Origin: Halorhabdus utahensis DSM 12940
GTDB lineage: Archaea > Halobacteriota > Halobacteria > Halobacteriales > Haloarculaceae
Assembly: GCF_000023945.1 (NCBI RefSeq)
Contig: NC_013158.1
Coordinates: 806,001-870,000 of the forward strand
Length of the DNA: 64,000 nucleotides
Direction of reading: 5' to 3'
Each line of letters begins with the position of its first letter. The stretch's first letter is position 1. Both the position numbers and the translations under genes were made by a program. The notes under the pieces were generated by a model that had not been told where the DNA came from, did no database searches, and saw nothing but the letters and a program-made list of their open reading frames with translations. Shown here piece by piece: positions 41,969 through 50,227 of the stretch.

Positions 41969-43336
41969 TCAGTACTTCGCCTCGGCCCCGGTCGTCTCGT
42001 AGACGTCCTGGATGAGGTCGTCACGCCGATCCTGCCAGGCCTCGAAGCCACTCGGTGACTCCGGATATGCCTCGTAGTGCTCGAGGAGTTCGTCGGCGTG
42101 GCGTTTGGTGCGATAGAGGTCGAGAATCGTCCCCCAGTGGCCCCGACTCTTCAGTGCCGTCTTGAGTTTCAGCGACCAGCTCAGGTCGGCCGAGCCCGAG
42201 TACAGCGCCTCGGAGAGTTTCGTCATCGGGAGGCTGGCCAGCATGCCCGTCAGGTCGTCGATCTCGTAGGCGGTCGTGAAGATGTTGTAGACGTCAAGCG
42301 CTGCGTAGCGTGCGCCGAAGTGCTCCATGACGCGCTCGTTGTACCGCCACAGCGTTGCCTCGGAGGGATCGCCGTCCTCGACGGCCTCGATAGCTTGGTC
42401 GGCGGCGTACTTCCCGGCGTAGGCCGCGCCGGCGATCCCGCCGCCGGTGGTCGGGTTGACGTGGGCTGCGGCGTCCCCGATTGCCATGAATCCGGGGGCA
42501 ACGGCGGAATCGTAGGGCCGCCGAGTCGGGATCGACGCGCCGAGTTTGTCCTTAACAGTCGCGTTTTTGAACTCCGCGCGGTTCTCGATGTCCCGCCGCA
42601 GGGCGTCGACGAGTTCCATCGGTTCCTCGCCCATCTGAAAGCCCAGCCCGACGTTGATCTCTGTCTCCGTCCGCGGGAAGTACCACAGATAGCCGGCCGA
42701 GCGCTCGGTCGGTTTGAGCACCAGCGCGTCGTGCCACTCGACGGGTTCCTCGACCTCGATGATCTCCCGGTAGCCCGAAGAGAACTGCGAGTAGGTGACG
42801 TTCGTATCAAAGGTCGCGTCGGCGAGATCGGCCTCGTCCTGGAGGATCGACAGCGCGCCGGCGGCGTCGATCACAACTGGGGCTTCGTAGGTGACTGGCT
42901 CACCCTTGCGGATCGCCTCGATGCCGGTGACGCGAGCGCCGTCCTGGAGCACCGTATTGACGACAGTGTCGTAGTGAAACGTTACGCCCGCGTCTGCTGC
43001 CCCTTCGATGAGTAACTTGCCGAACTCAAGGCGGTCGATGACGGCGAGTTCGCCCGGGACGGGGATGTCGACGGCGGTGCCCTCACTCGGTAGTTCGAAG
43101 TGGCCGTGGTCGACGACCGAGTTGGTGATCGACGGTTCGATCTGCGAGCGTGGGATCGCCTCGGGGAAGTTGCTTGCGCCTTTGAGTGCATCCCCGCACG
43201 CGATGTGGCCGGCCTCCGATTCGGACTTGCGCTCGACGATCACCACGTCGAGGCCCTCCTCGGCCATGGTCGCCGCCGCGTAGCAACCGGAAACGCCGGC
43301 TCCCACGACGACAGCGTCGTACTCGGCGGTGGTCAT
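41969..43336 (-). CDS. Geranylgeranyl reductase family flavoprotein (archaeal lipid type)
   Basis: 455 residues. FAD motif AVVVGAGVSGCYAAATMAEEG at residue 8, ACGDALKGASNF near 46, SAGYLWYFPRTETEINVGLG near 212, and GFMAIGDAAAHVNPTTGGGIAGA near 282 are family marks. Members saturate the isoprenoid chains of archaeal membrane lipids. Other haloarchaeal paralogues have unknown substrates, so lipid role is likely, not certain. Divergent from a ferredoxin gene that could donate electrons. Confidence 0.85.
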   Translation of the reverse strand: MTTAEYDAVVVGAGVSGCYAAATMAEEGLDVVIVERKSESEAGHIACGDALKGASNFPEAIPRSQIEPSITNSVVDHGHFELPSEGTAVDIPVPGELAVIDRLEFGKLLIEGAADAGVTFHYDTVVNTVLQDGARVTGIEAIRKGEPVTYEAPVVIDAAGALSILQDEADLADATFDTNVTYSQFSSGYREIIEVEEPVEWHDALVLKPTERSAGYLWYFPRTETEINVGLGFQMGEEPMELVDALRRDIENRAEFKNATVKDKLGASIPTRRPYDSAVAPGFMAIGDAAAHVNPTTGGGIAGAAYAGKYAADQAIEAVEDGDPSEATLWRYNERVMEHFGARYAALDVYNIFTTAYEIDDLTGMLASLPMTKLSEALYSGSADLSWSLKLKTALKSRGHWGTILDLYRTKRHADELLEHYEAYPESPSGFEAWQDRRDDLIQDVYETTGAEAKY

Positions 43337-43464
43337 GGACTCCGGTCAACGCCGAACGGGGTTAACTCTTTGCGCTTGGGCAGCCGATCTGGCAGAGTCA
43401 ACAACGGGTAGCGGTGCAAGCGAGCAGATAAAGAGTTTTGTCGGGGACTTGCGTACGCCACCCT

Positions 43465-43803
43465 ATGGCTGTATACACCGTCGAATTCGTCGGCACCGGC
43501 GAAACCATCGAAGTCGAGGACACGGACACCATTCTGAGCCGGTGTCTCGACGAAGGGATCGCCCAGGAGTACTCCTGCCGCGTCGGGATGTGTCTGGCGT
43601 GCTCGGCGAAGATCATCGATGGCGAGGTCACCCAACCGGCTGCCCGGGGATTGACCGACAAGGAGAAGGAGAACTACGCCCTGACCTGCATGGCCCGCCC
43701 GCAGTCGGATCTCAAACTCGATCGGGGCAAGTACCCGCCGAGCATCGAAGCCGAGGCGGCCGTCGAAGCGGGTGCGGGCGACGAAGCAGCCGCGGACGAC
43801 TGA
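43465..43803 (+). CDS. [2Fe-2S] ferredoxin, plant type
   Basis: 112 residues from the ATG at 43465. The cluster motif is in EYSCRVGMCLACSAKI (CxxxxCxxC) near residue 37, with the fourth Cys in YALTCMARPQSDL near 77. An acidic Ala/Glu tail (EAEAAVEAGAGDEAAADD) is a halophilic trait. Carries electrons to oxidoreductases; the divergent geranylgeranyl reductase is one possible client. Confidence 0.9.
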   Translation: MAVYTVEFVGTGETIEVEDTDTILSRCLDEGIAQEYSCRVGMCLACSAKIIDGEVTQPAARGLTDKEKENYALTCMARPQSDLKLDRGKYPPSIEAEAAVEAGAGDEAAADD

Positions 43804-43976
43804 CGAATTTCTTCCGGCGTCGGGCACGTAGGGGACGATAGCGCGCCATTGAACCACACACATTAGACGAGTTCTCGAAATTCGCCGTACCAGGATCGCG
43901 TACGCTCGGCGTCATCGCGTCGTTGGTAGATGATGTCCTACTTACAATCTGGTCCAGATAATCGAGTACTCCTGGA

Positions 43977-45305
43977 TCAATCCGTTGGCAATCGCGCCAG
44001 GCCCCCGGTGTCTCTGTGTGAAATGTACAGCGCGCCATCAGCCGCCGACACGCCAATCTGCGAGGATTCCGGGTTGTATTGCCACCGACGCGAACCGCTG
44101 TCAGGGTCATAGGCAGCGATTTCGTTGTCGCTGGCAACAAAGAGAACCCCACCGACACGCCCCAACGATTGAACTGTCCCGCCGATGTGGACGTCAGTCG
44201 TCGTCTGCCATCGCCGGGTGCCATCGAGGGAAAAAGCGTCCAGCCGAACCAAGATACCGCCGTCGGGGTCAACGACCGAGCTCGCAACGAAGACGCCCGC
44301 AGAAGTCGGCGTCACCCTCTCGAGTTCGTATCCGACGCTTCGACGCCACTGAATGGATCCATCCGCACGGTCGATGGCGACGAGTTCATCCGGACGTTCG
44401 TCACGGCTACTTTGCACATAGACGTGCTCGCCAAGCCAGAGTGGCGATCCAAAATGACTGGAGACGTCGCCAGCAACCGCAGTCTGCCATCGGATATGGC
44501 CATTGCTGGCCCGGCGCATGCACACGGTAGAATATGAGTCACTCCGCCAATACGCCGTGAGGACCCACTCATCCGCAGCTACGACGGAGGGAGACCGATC
44601 GCGAGCTTTCGACTCCCACAGCACTTCACCAGTCCTCGGAGCGTGCGCCACCAGCTTCTCGTCTCCATCCGAGTTCGGAGCCGAAAGGAGGCACACCGAC
44701 CCACTGAGCGTGGGGGACCTACTGAACGGAGAGGGAGGGTACGGATCGGCTTGGCCCGACAGCTGGAAGCGACGTGTACCATCACGCGCATCGTAGCCGG
44801 TGACTCCACGGCCGTCCGGAGCGGTGCCGAACAGCAACGGGCCCTGACGATCGAGCCATCTGTTCTGTGCCTGGCCCTCCACATGCCATAGCTTCGCCCC
44901 CGACAGTCCGACCGTGTAGAGGTCACCGTCAGTGCTGTGGACATGTACCGGTCCACCCGATGCAGGGACAGCCGGTCGTGCCTCGATCGGGCCACCGGTT
45001 TCGAAGCGAAAGGTTCGCTCCCCGTCAGCACTGAACGCGTGCAGTTGCGTATCCTGTCCACCGACGACAACGTGTTCATCAGTCGCGGCTGGTGGGCCCG
45101 CGGCCATCGCAGACGAGAAATCCCGTTCCCAGAGTGGTTTCACACCTGGCATCACCGACTGGAAGTTGCACCCGGCCAGTGCGAGCGTCCCAACCGACGT
45201 AAGCGAGACGAGGGCCTGACGGCGAGAGTAGTACCGGCTGCCTTCTCGCTTGGTTGCGGGCTGTCGAGAGTTCTGTGTATCGCCAGCGGTGTCGAGTTCA
45301 CGCAT
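43977..45305 (-). CDS. PQQ-type beta-propeller Tat lipoprotein
   Basis: 442 residues. A twin-arginine signal SRRQALVSLTSVGTLALAGC near residue 27 ends in a lipobox LAGC, so it is exported folded and lipid-anchored. The rest is made of PQQ-like blades: repeated units such as VVVGGQDTQLHAFSADGE, LVAIDRADGSIQWRR and IAAYDPDSGSRRWQY. No enzyme residues seen; likely a scaffold or binding protein like BamB. Overlaps the upstream homologue by 8 nt. Confidence 0.85.
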   Translation of the reverse strand: MRELDTAGDTQNSRQPATKREGSRYYSRRQALVSLTSVGTLALAGCNFQSVMPGVKPLWERDFSSAMAAGPPAATDEHVVVGGQDTQLHAFSADGERTFRFETGGPIEARPAVPASGGPVHVHSTDGDLYTVGLSGAKLWHVEGQAQNRWLDRQGPLLFGTAPDGRGVTGYDARDGTRRFQLSGQADPYPPSPFSRSPTLSGSVCLLSAPNSDGDEKLVAHAPRTGEVLWESKARDRSPSVVAADEWVLTAYWRSDSYSTVCMRRASNGHIRWQTAVAGDVSSHFGSPLWLGEHVYVQSSRDERPDELVAIDRADGSIQWRRSVGYELERVTPTSAGVFVASSVVDPDGGILVRLDAFSLDGTRRWQTTTDVHIGGTVQSLGRVGGVLFVASDNEIAAYDPDSGSRRWQYNPESSQIGVSAADGALYISHRDTGGLARLPTD

Positions 45306-46473
45306 CGGTAATCGCCTCCGGGGCGAGCCGTGTCAGACCAAACGTTTGTCCCAGATAGACGGTCTCGCCAGCTGCCTGTGCCCACTCCACGCCGCCGCCG
45401 TCCTCGAAGGGCCGCCCATCAAGCGGAACTGTCCGGACACGTGTCCCGTCCTGTTCGTGGACATAGAGAACGGTCGGGTCGAACGGGATAGTGCCGCTTG
45501 AGCCACGGATGCGGTGGTTCCCGCCGACCAGCGTCACCAGGCGATCACCGACCGGCAGTGGGCCGTGCGTCACGGCGTTCCCGAGGTCATCGCGCCACAG
45601 CTGCTGGCCCGAGACAGTGTCGAACGCCCGGAGAGTGTAGTCGGCACCACCAACGTACACGCGGTCATCGGCCACTAGCGGACGAGTGAACACGGTATTT
45701 GACAACTGGCCACGCCACAGTACGCTCCCAGTCGTGGTGTCCATCGCCAGTAGTTCCTCCGTGGCGGCACCGAGATATGCAGCCCCATCAACAGCACTCA
45801 CGGCTGAGAGCGCCGCCCCAATCTCGCGAGTCCATTCGACCGCCCCAGTCCGATCGAGGAAGAGAACACGGCCGTCGACGAGGGGTGCAATCACCCCATT
45901 TGCTGTCGCGCCAGGCGCACCCGACAGCGACGCGGGCAATGAGTGGATGAAACGCGTCTCACCGTCGGCGCGGTCGACCACGACCAACCGATCCGGAATG
46001 TCATCTTCGGTGCCGGAGATCGGGACCACAAGACGGTCGCCGAGGGGAATCGGGGCAAACTCGACGACGCCGGGGTCAGCATCGTCGATCGGAGCAAGCG
46101 GGCGCTGCCAGATGGTGTCACCAGCGGCCGCATCGACGGCGATCATCGTTTCGGCCTTCGAAATGGCATAGGCCTGGCCGCCATCGACACCAATGGGTGA
46201 GTTTTTGCCTTTCCCGACTGTCACCGTCCACGTGGTTTCCCCGGTGGTGCGATCCAGGCCAGCGACGATCGGCTGGTCGCCAAACAGACCGTGCCAGCCA
46301 GCAAGGAGATGGCCTGTGGCGGTCATGGCGACGGATGAGCACTCGTGAATTCCCGTATGCCACGAGCGCTGAATCGGGGGCGATTCTCTCCCGCGGAGAC
46401 TGGCACAGCCAGCGATGCCGCCAACGACGCTTCCGAGGACGGCGAGGGCTCCACGACGTGTCACGGAGGGCAT
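45298..46473 (-). CDS. PQQ-type beta-propeller Tat lipoprotein (second copy)
   Basis: 391 residues. The N-terminus TRRGALAVLGSVVGGIAGC is a Tat lipoprotein signal with lipobox IAGC. Blade repeats include IVAGLDRTTGETTWTVT, MIAVDAAAGDTIWQRP, LLAMDTTTGSVLWRG and LRAFDTVSGQQLWRDD. Same type as its downstream neighbour with which it overlaps by 8 nt; they were probably made by duplication and work as a pair on the outer face of the membrane. Confidence 0.85.
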   Translation of the reverse strand: MPSVTRRGALAVLGSVVGGIAGCASLRGRESPPIQRSWHTGIHECSSVAMTATGHLLAGWHGLFGDQPIVAGLDRTTGETTWTVTVGKGKNSPIGVDGGQAYAISKAETMIAVDAAAGDTIWQRPLAPIDDADPGVVEFAPIPLGDRLVVPISGTEDDIPDRLVVVDRADGETRFIHSLPASLSGAPGATANGVIAPLVDGRVLFLDRTGAVEWTREIGAALSAVSAVDGAAYLGAATEELLAMDTTTGSVLWRGQLSNTVFTRPLVADDRVYVGGADYTLRAFDTVSGQQLWRDDLGNAVTHGPLPVGDRLVTLVGGNHRIRGSSGTIPFDPTVLYVHEQDGTRVRTVPLDGRPFEDGGGVEWAQAAGETVYLGQTFGLTRLAPEAITDA

Positions 46474-46674
46474 ATCCCAAATGGTACAATAGCCTATATT
46501 TCAGTCTAACGAATGCCTTTGCGTCGTCGCAATCACCAACGATGAACGTGAGAACAATCCGGAAAGCACGATCATCATGGTGTCCGACCAGTTCTGGAAG
46601 AGAACCGTCTTTGAGCGACAATCAGCTCACTCACCTGCCGAACGCATTTTTCGACGCCGATCCTGCCCCATGTC

Positions 46675-46719
46675 ATGGAATACACCACCCTCGGCTCCAC
46701 CGGGATGGAGGTCAGTCGA
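46675..46719 (+). pseudogene. 5' fossil of an aldo/keto reductase gene
   Basis: Fifteen codons from the ATG at 46675 read METTLGS-type MEYTTLGSTGMEVSR, the standard N-terminus of haloarchaeal Tas/YghZ-type aldo/keto reductases. After this the frame runs into the antisense end of the disulfide reductase gene and stops at TGA eight codons later. So the start of an AKR gene was joined to unrelated sequence, overlapping the last codons of the neighbouring gene. The homology is by eye over 15 residues. Confidence 0.6.
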
Positions 46720-48112
46720 GTTTTGCCGCCGTATCGCCGATGAGACCGTCGAGAACTTCGGGCGTCGTCGGGTGGTATGCCCGATCGGGGATTTCTCGAA
46801 CATCGAGTTCCATCTCGACGGCGAGTTGCATCGTCTTGGCCATCACATCGGCGTGATAGTGCAGTCCCTGATACCCCAAAACAGTGCCGTCGGTGCCGAC
46901 GACCAGCCGTGCGAGTCCGTCGGCAACGTCTTTCGTCTTGAACACGCCGTCGCTTGATGCGTCCCGAGTGGCCGTCACAAAGTCCAGGCCGGCAGCCTCG
47001 GCCGACTCAACGGAGTGCCCGACGCGGGCATAGGGAAGCACGCCGAGCCCGGAGAAAATAACGTGGTGGTGAACGTTCTCGTACTCGTCGAGGGATTCGC
47101 CGTCTCGGAGATGACGGATGTTCTCGGCGGCGGTAAAGCCCTCCTCCTTGGCGACGTGAAGGATCGGTTCGCGGCCGTTGACGTCGCCGACGACGAACAC
47201 CCGGTCGTCGCCTGCGGCCTGCATCGTGTCGGAGACCCAGCCCTCGCCTGGCGAGAGTGACGTGTTCTCGATGCCGAGCCGATCGAGTGCCGGTTCGCGG
47301 CCGGTGAAAGCGAACAACTCGTCGGCTTCGATGGTGCGTGTCTCGTCGCCAACGTCGACAGTCATCCGGACGCCGCCGTCCGCTGTCTGCTCGACGTGCT
47401 GGCCCTCGGCGTCCAGCAGCACGTCGACGTCGAAGTGCTCCTTGTAGTAGTCGAGCAGTTCCTCGCCGAAGGGCTCGTCGGCCTCCTCGAGGACGTCGGG
47501 GAGCGCCTCGACGACAGTCAGATCCATGTCGGCGGCCTCGGTCAGGTACGGGACGAGTTCCAGCCCGATGTATCCGAGTCCCAGCGCGATCGCGGAGTCG
47601 CCGAACTCGGTCCGGTCGAGGACGTCGGCACTTGTCCCGACTGGGACGTCCTCGATGCCGGGGATCGGCGGGATCGCGACGTTCGATCCCGTCGCGATCA
47701 CGACGTAATCGGGCTCGATCCGGCGACCGTCGACCTCGAGGACGCGGTCGTCGACGAACCGGGCGGTGTCGTGGATGAACTCGACGTTGTCCTGCTCGGC
47801 CAGCTCAGCGATCGCGTCGCGGCGGTGCTGTGCGAACCCCGACGTGTGCTGGTCCTTGCGCTCGACGACGGCCTCGACGTCGACGTCCGGAACATCGCCG
47901 ACGAGTCGCTCGTCCTTCCGGGCCGCAAATCGGTGTTCGGCGGCCGACAAAACTTCCTTCGAAGGCATACACCCGCGAAGGATACAGAGCCCGCCGCCGG
48001 GATCGCCGTCATCGATCAGTGTGAGTTCGATCTCGGGATCGTCGGCAAGATCACCGGCGACTGCCGCGCCGGCACTCCCGTACGCACCGACGACTGCAAC
48101 GTGTGTGCTCAT
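46712..48112 (-). CDS. Dihydrolipoamide-dehydrogenase-like disulfide oxidoreductase
   Basis: 466 residues. FAD motif VAVVGAYGSAGAAVAGDLA (unusual: GAYGSAG for GxGxxG), redox disulfide in GGGLCILRGCMPSKEVL near residue 40, NAD site AIALGLGYIGLELVPYL near 172, FAD site RVFVVGDVNGREP near 303, and the end RAYHPTTPEVLDGL with the catalytic His. Class I disulfide reductase; no lipoyl enzyme genes are near, so the substrate is open. Its last codons overlap an aldo/keto reductase fossil. Confidence 0.8.
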   Translation of the reverse strand: MSTHVAVVGAYGSAGAAVAGDLADDPEIELTLIDDGDPGGGLCILRGCMPSKEVLSAAEHRFAARKDERLVGDVPDVDVEAVVERKDQHTSGFAQHRRDAIAELAEQDNVEFIHDTARFVDDRVLEVDGRRIEPDYVVIATGSNVAIPPIPGIEDVPVGTSADVLDRTEFGDSAIALGLGYIGLELVPYLTEAADMDLTVVEALPDVLEEADEPFGEELLDYYKEHFDVDVLLDAEGQHVEQTADGGVRMTVDVGDETRTIEADELFAFTGREPALDRLGIENTSLSPGEGWVSDTMQAAGDDRVFVVGDVNGREPILHVAKEEGFTAAENIRHLRDGESLDEYENVHHHVIFSGLGVLPYARVGHSVESAEAAGLDFVTATRDASSDGVFKTKDVADGLARLVVGTDGTVLGYQGLHYHADVMAKTMQLAVEMELDVREIPDRAYHPTTPEVLDGLIGDTAAKLD

Positions 48113-48345
48113 ACCGAAATACCCGGGGTCGGCGAAGAAAACCGTTTGGAAACGCCCAGTGGAGTATCACCACGTCGATCTCGTCGCCGGTTACGCCCGG
48201 TTCCCATCAGTCCAGAATCACAACTGTGATGCGTGACAGCCCGTATCCTGAAGGGCAGGCCATATATGCTCGGGTCTCGTATGGTTAGACGAATATCGGT
48301 GTCACACGATCGTCGCGCCAGATGGCCATATTCCCTGTTCAAACC

Positions 48346-48927
48346 ATGACGAGCCGCGTATACAGACTTCATTCGACGCTCGAACTGCCCCTCGAAGACG
48401 TCCACGATCACTTCGACGACCCCGACTTACCCGAAGCGATCGACGACGTCGAGATCACGCGACGGAACAACACGCTGATTTTGAGCGCGGTCGCCGACGA
48501 CGAGTCGATCAGCAAGTACACGCCGACGGCCCAGCTCAAGGCCAGCGTCACGGAAAATCGCGTCTACGAGGAAGAACCCGAACCGCCGCGGGGTACCGGC
48601 GGTGGCGGCCAGTGGGGGGCACTCGCCGAAGAGGAAGAAGAGGAGATCGAATCGGAACTCGTCGAGTACGCCTGCTTCAAGGGCGACCGCGAGACTGTCC
48701 TCCAGAACACGAGCCTGCAGTTCCCGATGTTCGAGGTACTGTGTGGCATCGCCGAGATCGCCGAGAAGGGGACGCTCACCGCAATCATTGCGATCGACGA
48801 GGAACTCCGAGCCGTCCAGATCGTCGACGGCGAGCGAACGCCCGCCTCGATCACCGTCACGGAAGACCCTGCCGACGACCAGGGAGAGGACGGGGTCGAC
48901 TGGCGCGACAACGAATTCATCCACTGA
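48346..48927 (+). CDS. Haloarchaeal protein of unknown function (DUF7110-like)
   Basis: 193 residues from the ATG at 48346. A soluble, very acidic protein: TSRVYRLHSTLELPLEDVHDHF at the start, a mid EEEPEPPRGTGGGGQW linker, an acidic EEEEEEIES run and a C-terminal domain FPMFEVLCGIAEIAEKGTLTAI. It resembles a conserved haloarchaeal family; no function known. Upstream of a PP-loop gene. Confidence 0.65.
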   Translation: MTSRVYRLHSTLELPLEDVHDHFDDPDLPEAIDDVEITRRNNTLILSAVADDESISKYTPTAQLKASVTENRVYEEEPEPPRGTGGGGQWGALAEEEEEEIESELVEYACFKGDRETVLQNTSLQFPMFEVLCGIAEIAEKGTLTAIIAIDEELRAVQIVDGERTPASITVTEDPADDQGEDGVDWRDNEFIH

Positions 48928-49032
48928 CGACGATCATCCGCTGACGGTGGGTGCCAACTGAGACGGCCCTCGATCGTCGGGTGACGCGTTCCGAAAGACT
49001 CATCCGACAAGTAATTATATCTAATTACACGC

Positions 49033-50010
49033 ATGACGAGCGCAGCCGAATTCCCCGCGTCCGTCGACGTCGATTATACCGACGGCGACGGCGAGGGGCC
49101 GGACGACTACCCGAGCATCGAACACCAGATCGAGAAGGCCATCGAGGTCACGAAGACCGGGCTCGAGCAGTACGACAACCCAGTCGTGATGTGGACCGGC
49201 GGTAAGGACTCCACGCTGACGTTGTATTTCGTCAAGGAGGTCGCCGACCGCTTCGACCTGGAGGTCCCCCCGGTCGTCTTCATCGACCACTACCAGCACT
49301 TCGACGAGCTCATCGACTTCTGTAAGCACTGGGCCGAGGAGTGGGATCTCGAAATCATCTGGGCACGAAACACCGACGTCGGCGACTACGTCGACGAGAA
49401 CGGGCTGGAGCCGGGCGACGACATCCCTGTCGATGCGCTGAGCGAGCACAACCAGCACCACATCCGGAACATCCTCGAGTACGAGGAGGACACGTTCCCG
49501 TTCCTGCTGGATACCTACGTGGGCAACCACCTGCTGAAGACCGTCGCGCTGAACGACGCCATCGAAGAGCACGACGTCGACGGGATTCTCAGCGGCGTCC
49601 GCTGGGACGAACAGGAGGCCCGCGCCGACGAGACGTTCTTCAGCCCGCGCCACGACCCCGACATCTACCCGCCGCACGATCGGATTCAGCCGATCCTTCA
49701 GTTCGCCGAGGCTGACGTCTGGGAGGCCTTCTGGAACTTCGTCGTCCCGGACACGGTCGAGGAATTCCCCGAGGAGGGATACGTTCCCCAGGGCTCCGAG
49801 GACCTGCCCGACGGACTCACCAAGGAAGACGTGCCGGTCTCGCCGAAGTACTTCGCCGGCTTCCGGTCGCTGGGAAGCGAAGTCAGCACCGACAAAGCCG
49901 CTGAAGAGCCCGCCTGGCTCCAGGACATGGCCAACACGACCGAGCGCGCCGGCCGCGCCCAGGACAAGGAAGACCTGATGGAGCGCCTGCGCGATCTCGG
50001 CTACATGTAG
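49033..50010 (+). CDS. PP-loop ATPase of the PAPS reductase / CysD superfamily
   Basis: 325 residues. The PP-loop reads VVMWTGGKDSTLTLYF near residue 51. VFIDHYQHFDELIDFC and GVRWDEQEARADETFFSPRHDP near 195, then HDRIQPILQFAEADVWEAF, follow the pattern of CysD/CysH proteins. The reductase cysteine motif (CGxH) is missing, so it more likely transfers an adenylyl group than reduces PAPS. TATA-like TTATATCTAATT lies just before the ATG. A hairpin terminator follows. Confidence 0.75.
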   Translation: MTSAAEFPASVDVDYTDGDGEGPDDYPSIEHQIEKAIEVTKTGLEQYDNPVVMWTGGKDSTLTLYFVKEVADRFDLEVPPVVFIDHYQHFDELIDFCKHWAEEWDLEIIWARNTDVGDYVDENGLEPGDDIPVDALSEHNQHHIRNILEYEEDTFPFLLDTYVGNHLLKTVALNDAIEEHDVDGILSGVRWDEQEARADETFFSPRHDPDIYPPHDRIQPILQFAEADVWEAFWNFVVPDTVEEFPEEGYVPQGSEDLPDGLTKEDVPVSPKYFAGFRSLGSEVSTDKAAEEPAWLQDMANTTERAGRAQDKEDLMERLRDLGYM

Positions 50011-50029
50011 GCGACGACCTTTTTACTTC

Positions 50030-50052
50030 GGAGGGTCGCAGGGCGACCCTCC
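50030..50052 (+). terminator. Perfect 10-bp hairpin after the PP-loop gene
   Basis: GGAGGGTCGC (50030-50039) pairs with GCGACCCTCC (50043-50052) around a 3-nt loop, 20 nt after the stop codon. A T5 run (50020-50024) precedes it. A second hairpin CCGGACAC/GTGTCCGG follows at 50078-50104. Probable transcription end; archaeal termination usually relies on T tracts, so the hairpin may instead protect the 3' end. Confidence 0.5.
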
Positions 50053-50227
50053 TCGCAAAAAGCTCGGCCAAAAACACCCGGACACTCCCTTCGGTCGTGT
50101 CCGGTGAGTGCCAATCAATTCCACGCAGTCATACCGCTCAGGGCCGCCCCGAGCATCCACTGAAAAGTACCGGCGTGCCTGCAACTTATTACCATGCATT
50201 GTGAAAACATTCCACATTGGAACGATC

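Noticed and set aside
43804-43976. Possible short gene between ferredoxin and the propeller lipoprotein
   Set aside because: Frames are short, lack motifs and continue antisense or out-of-frame across neighbours.
50078-50104. CCGGACAC/GTGTCCGG as an operator of the histidine kinase
   Set aside because: Located just after the terminator hairpin and over 120 nt before the kinase start; composition resembles other intergenic TTCG hairpins here.
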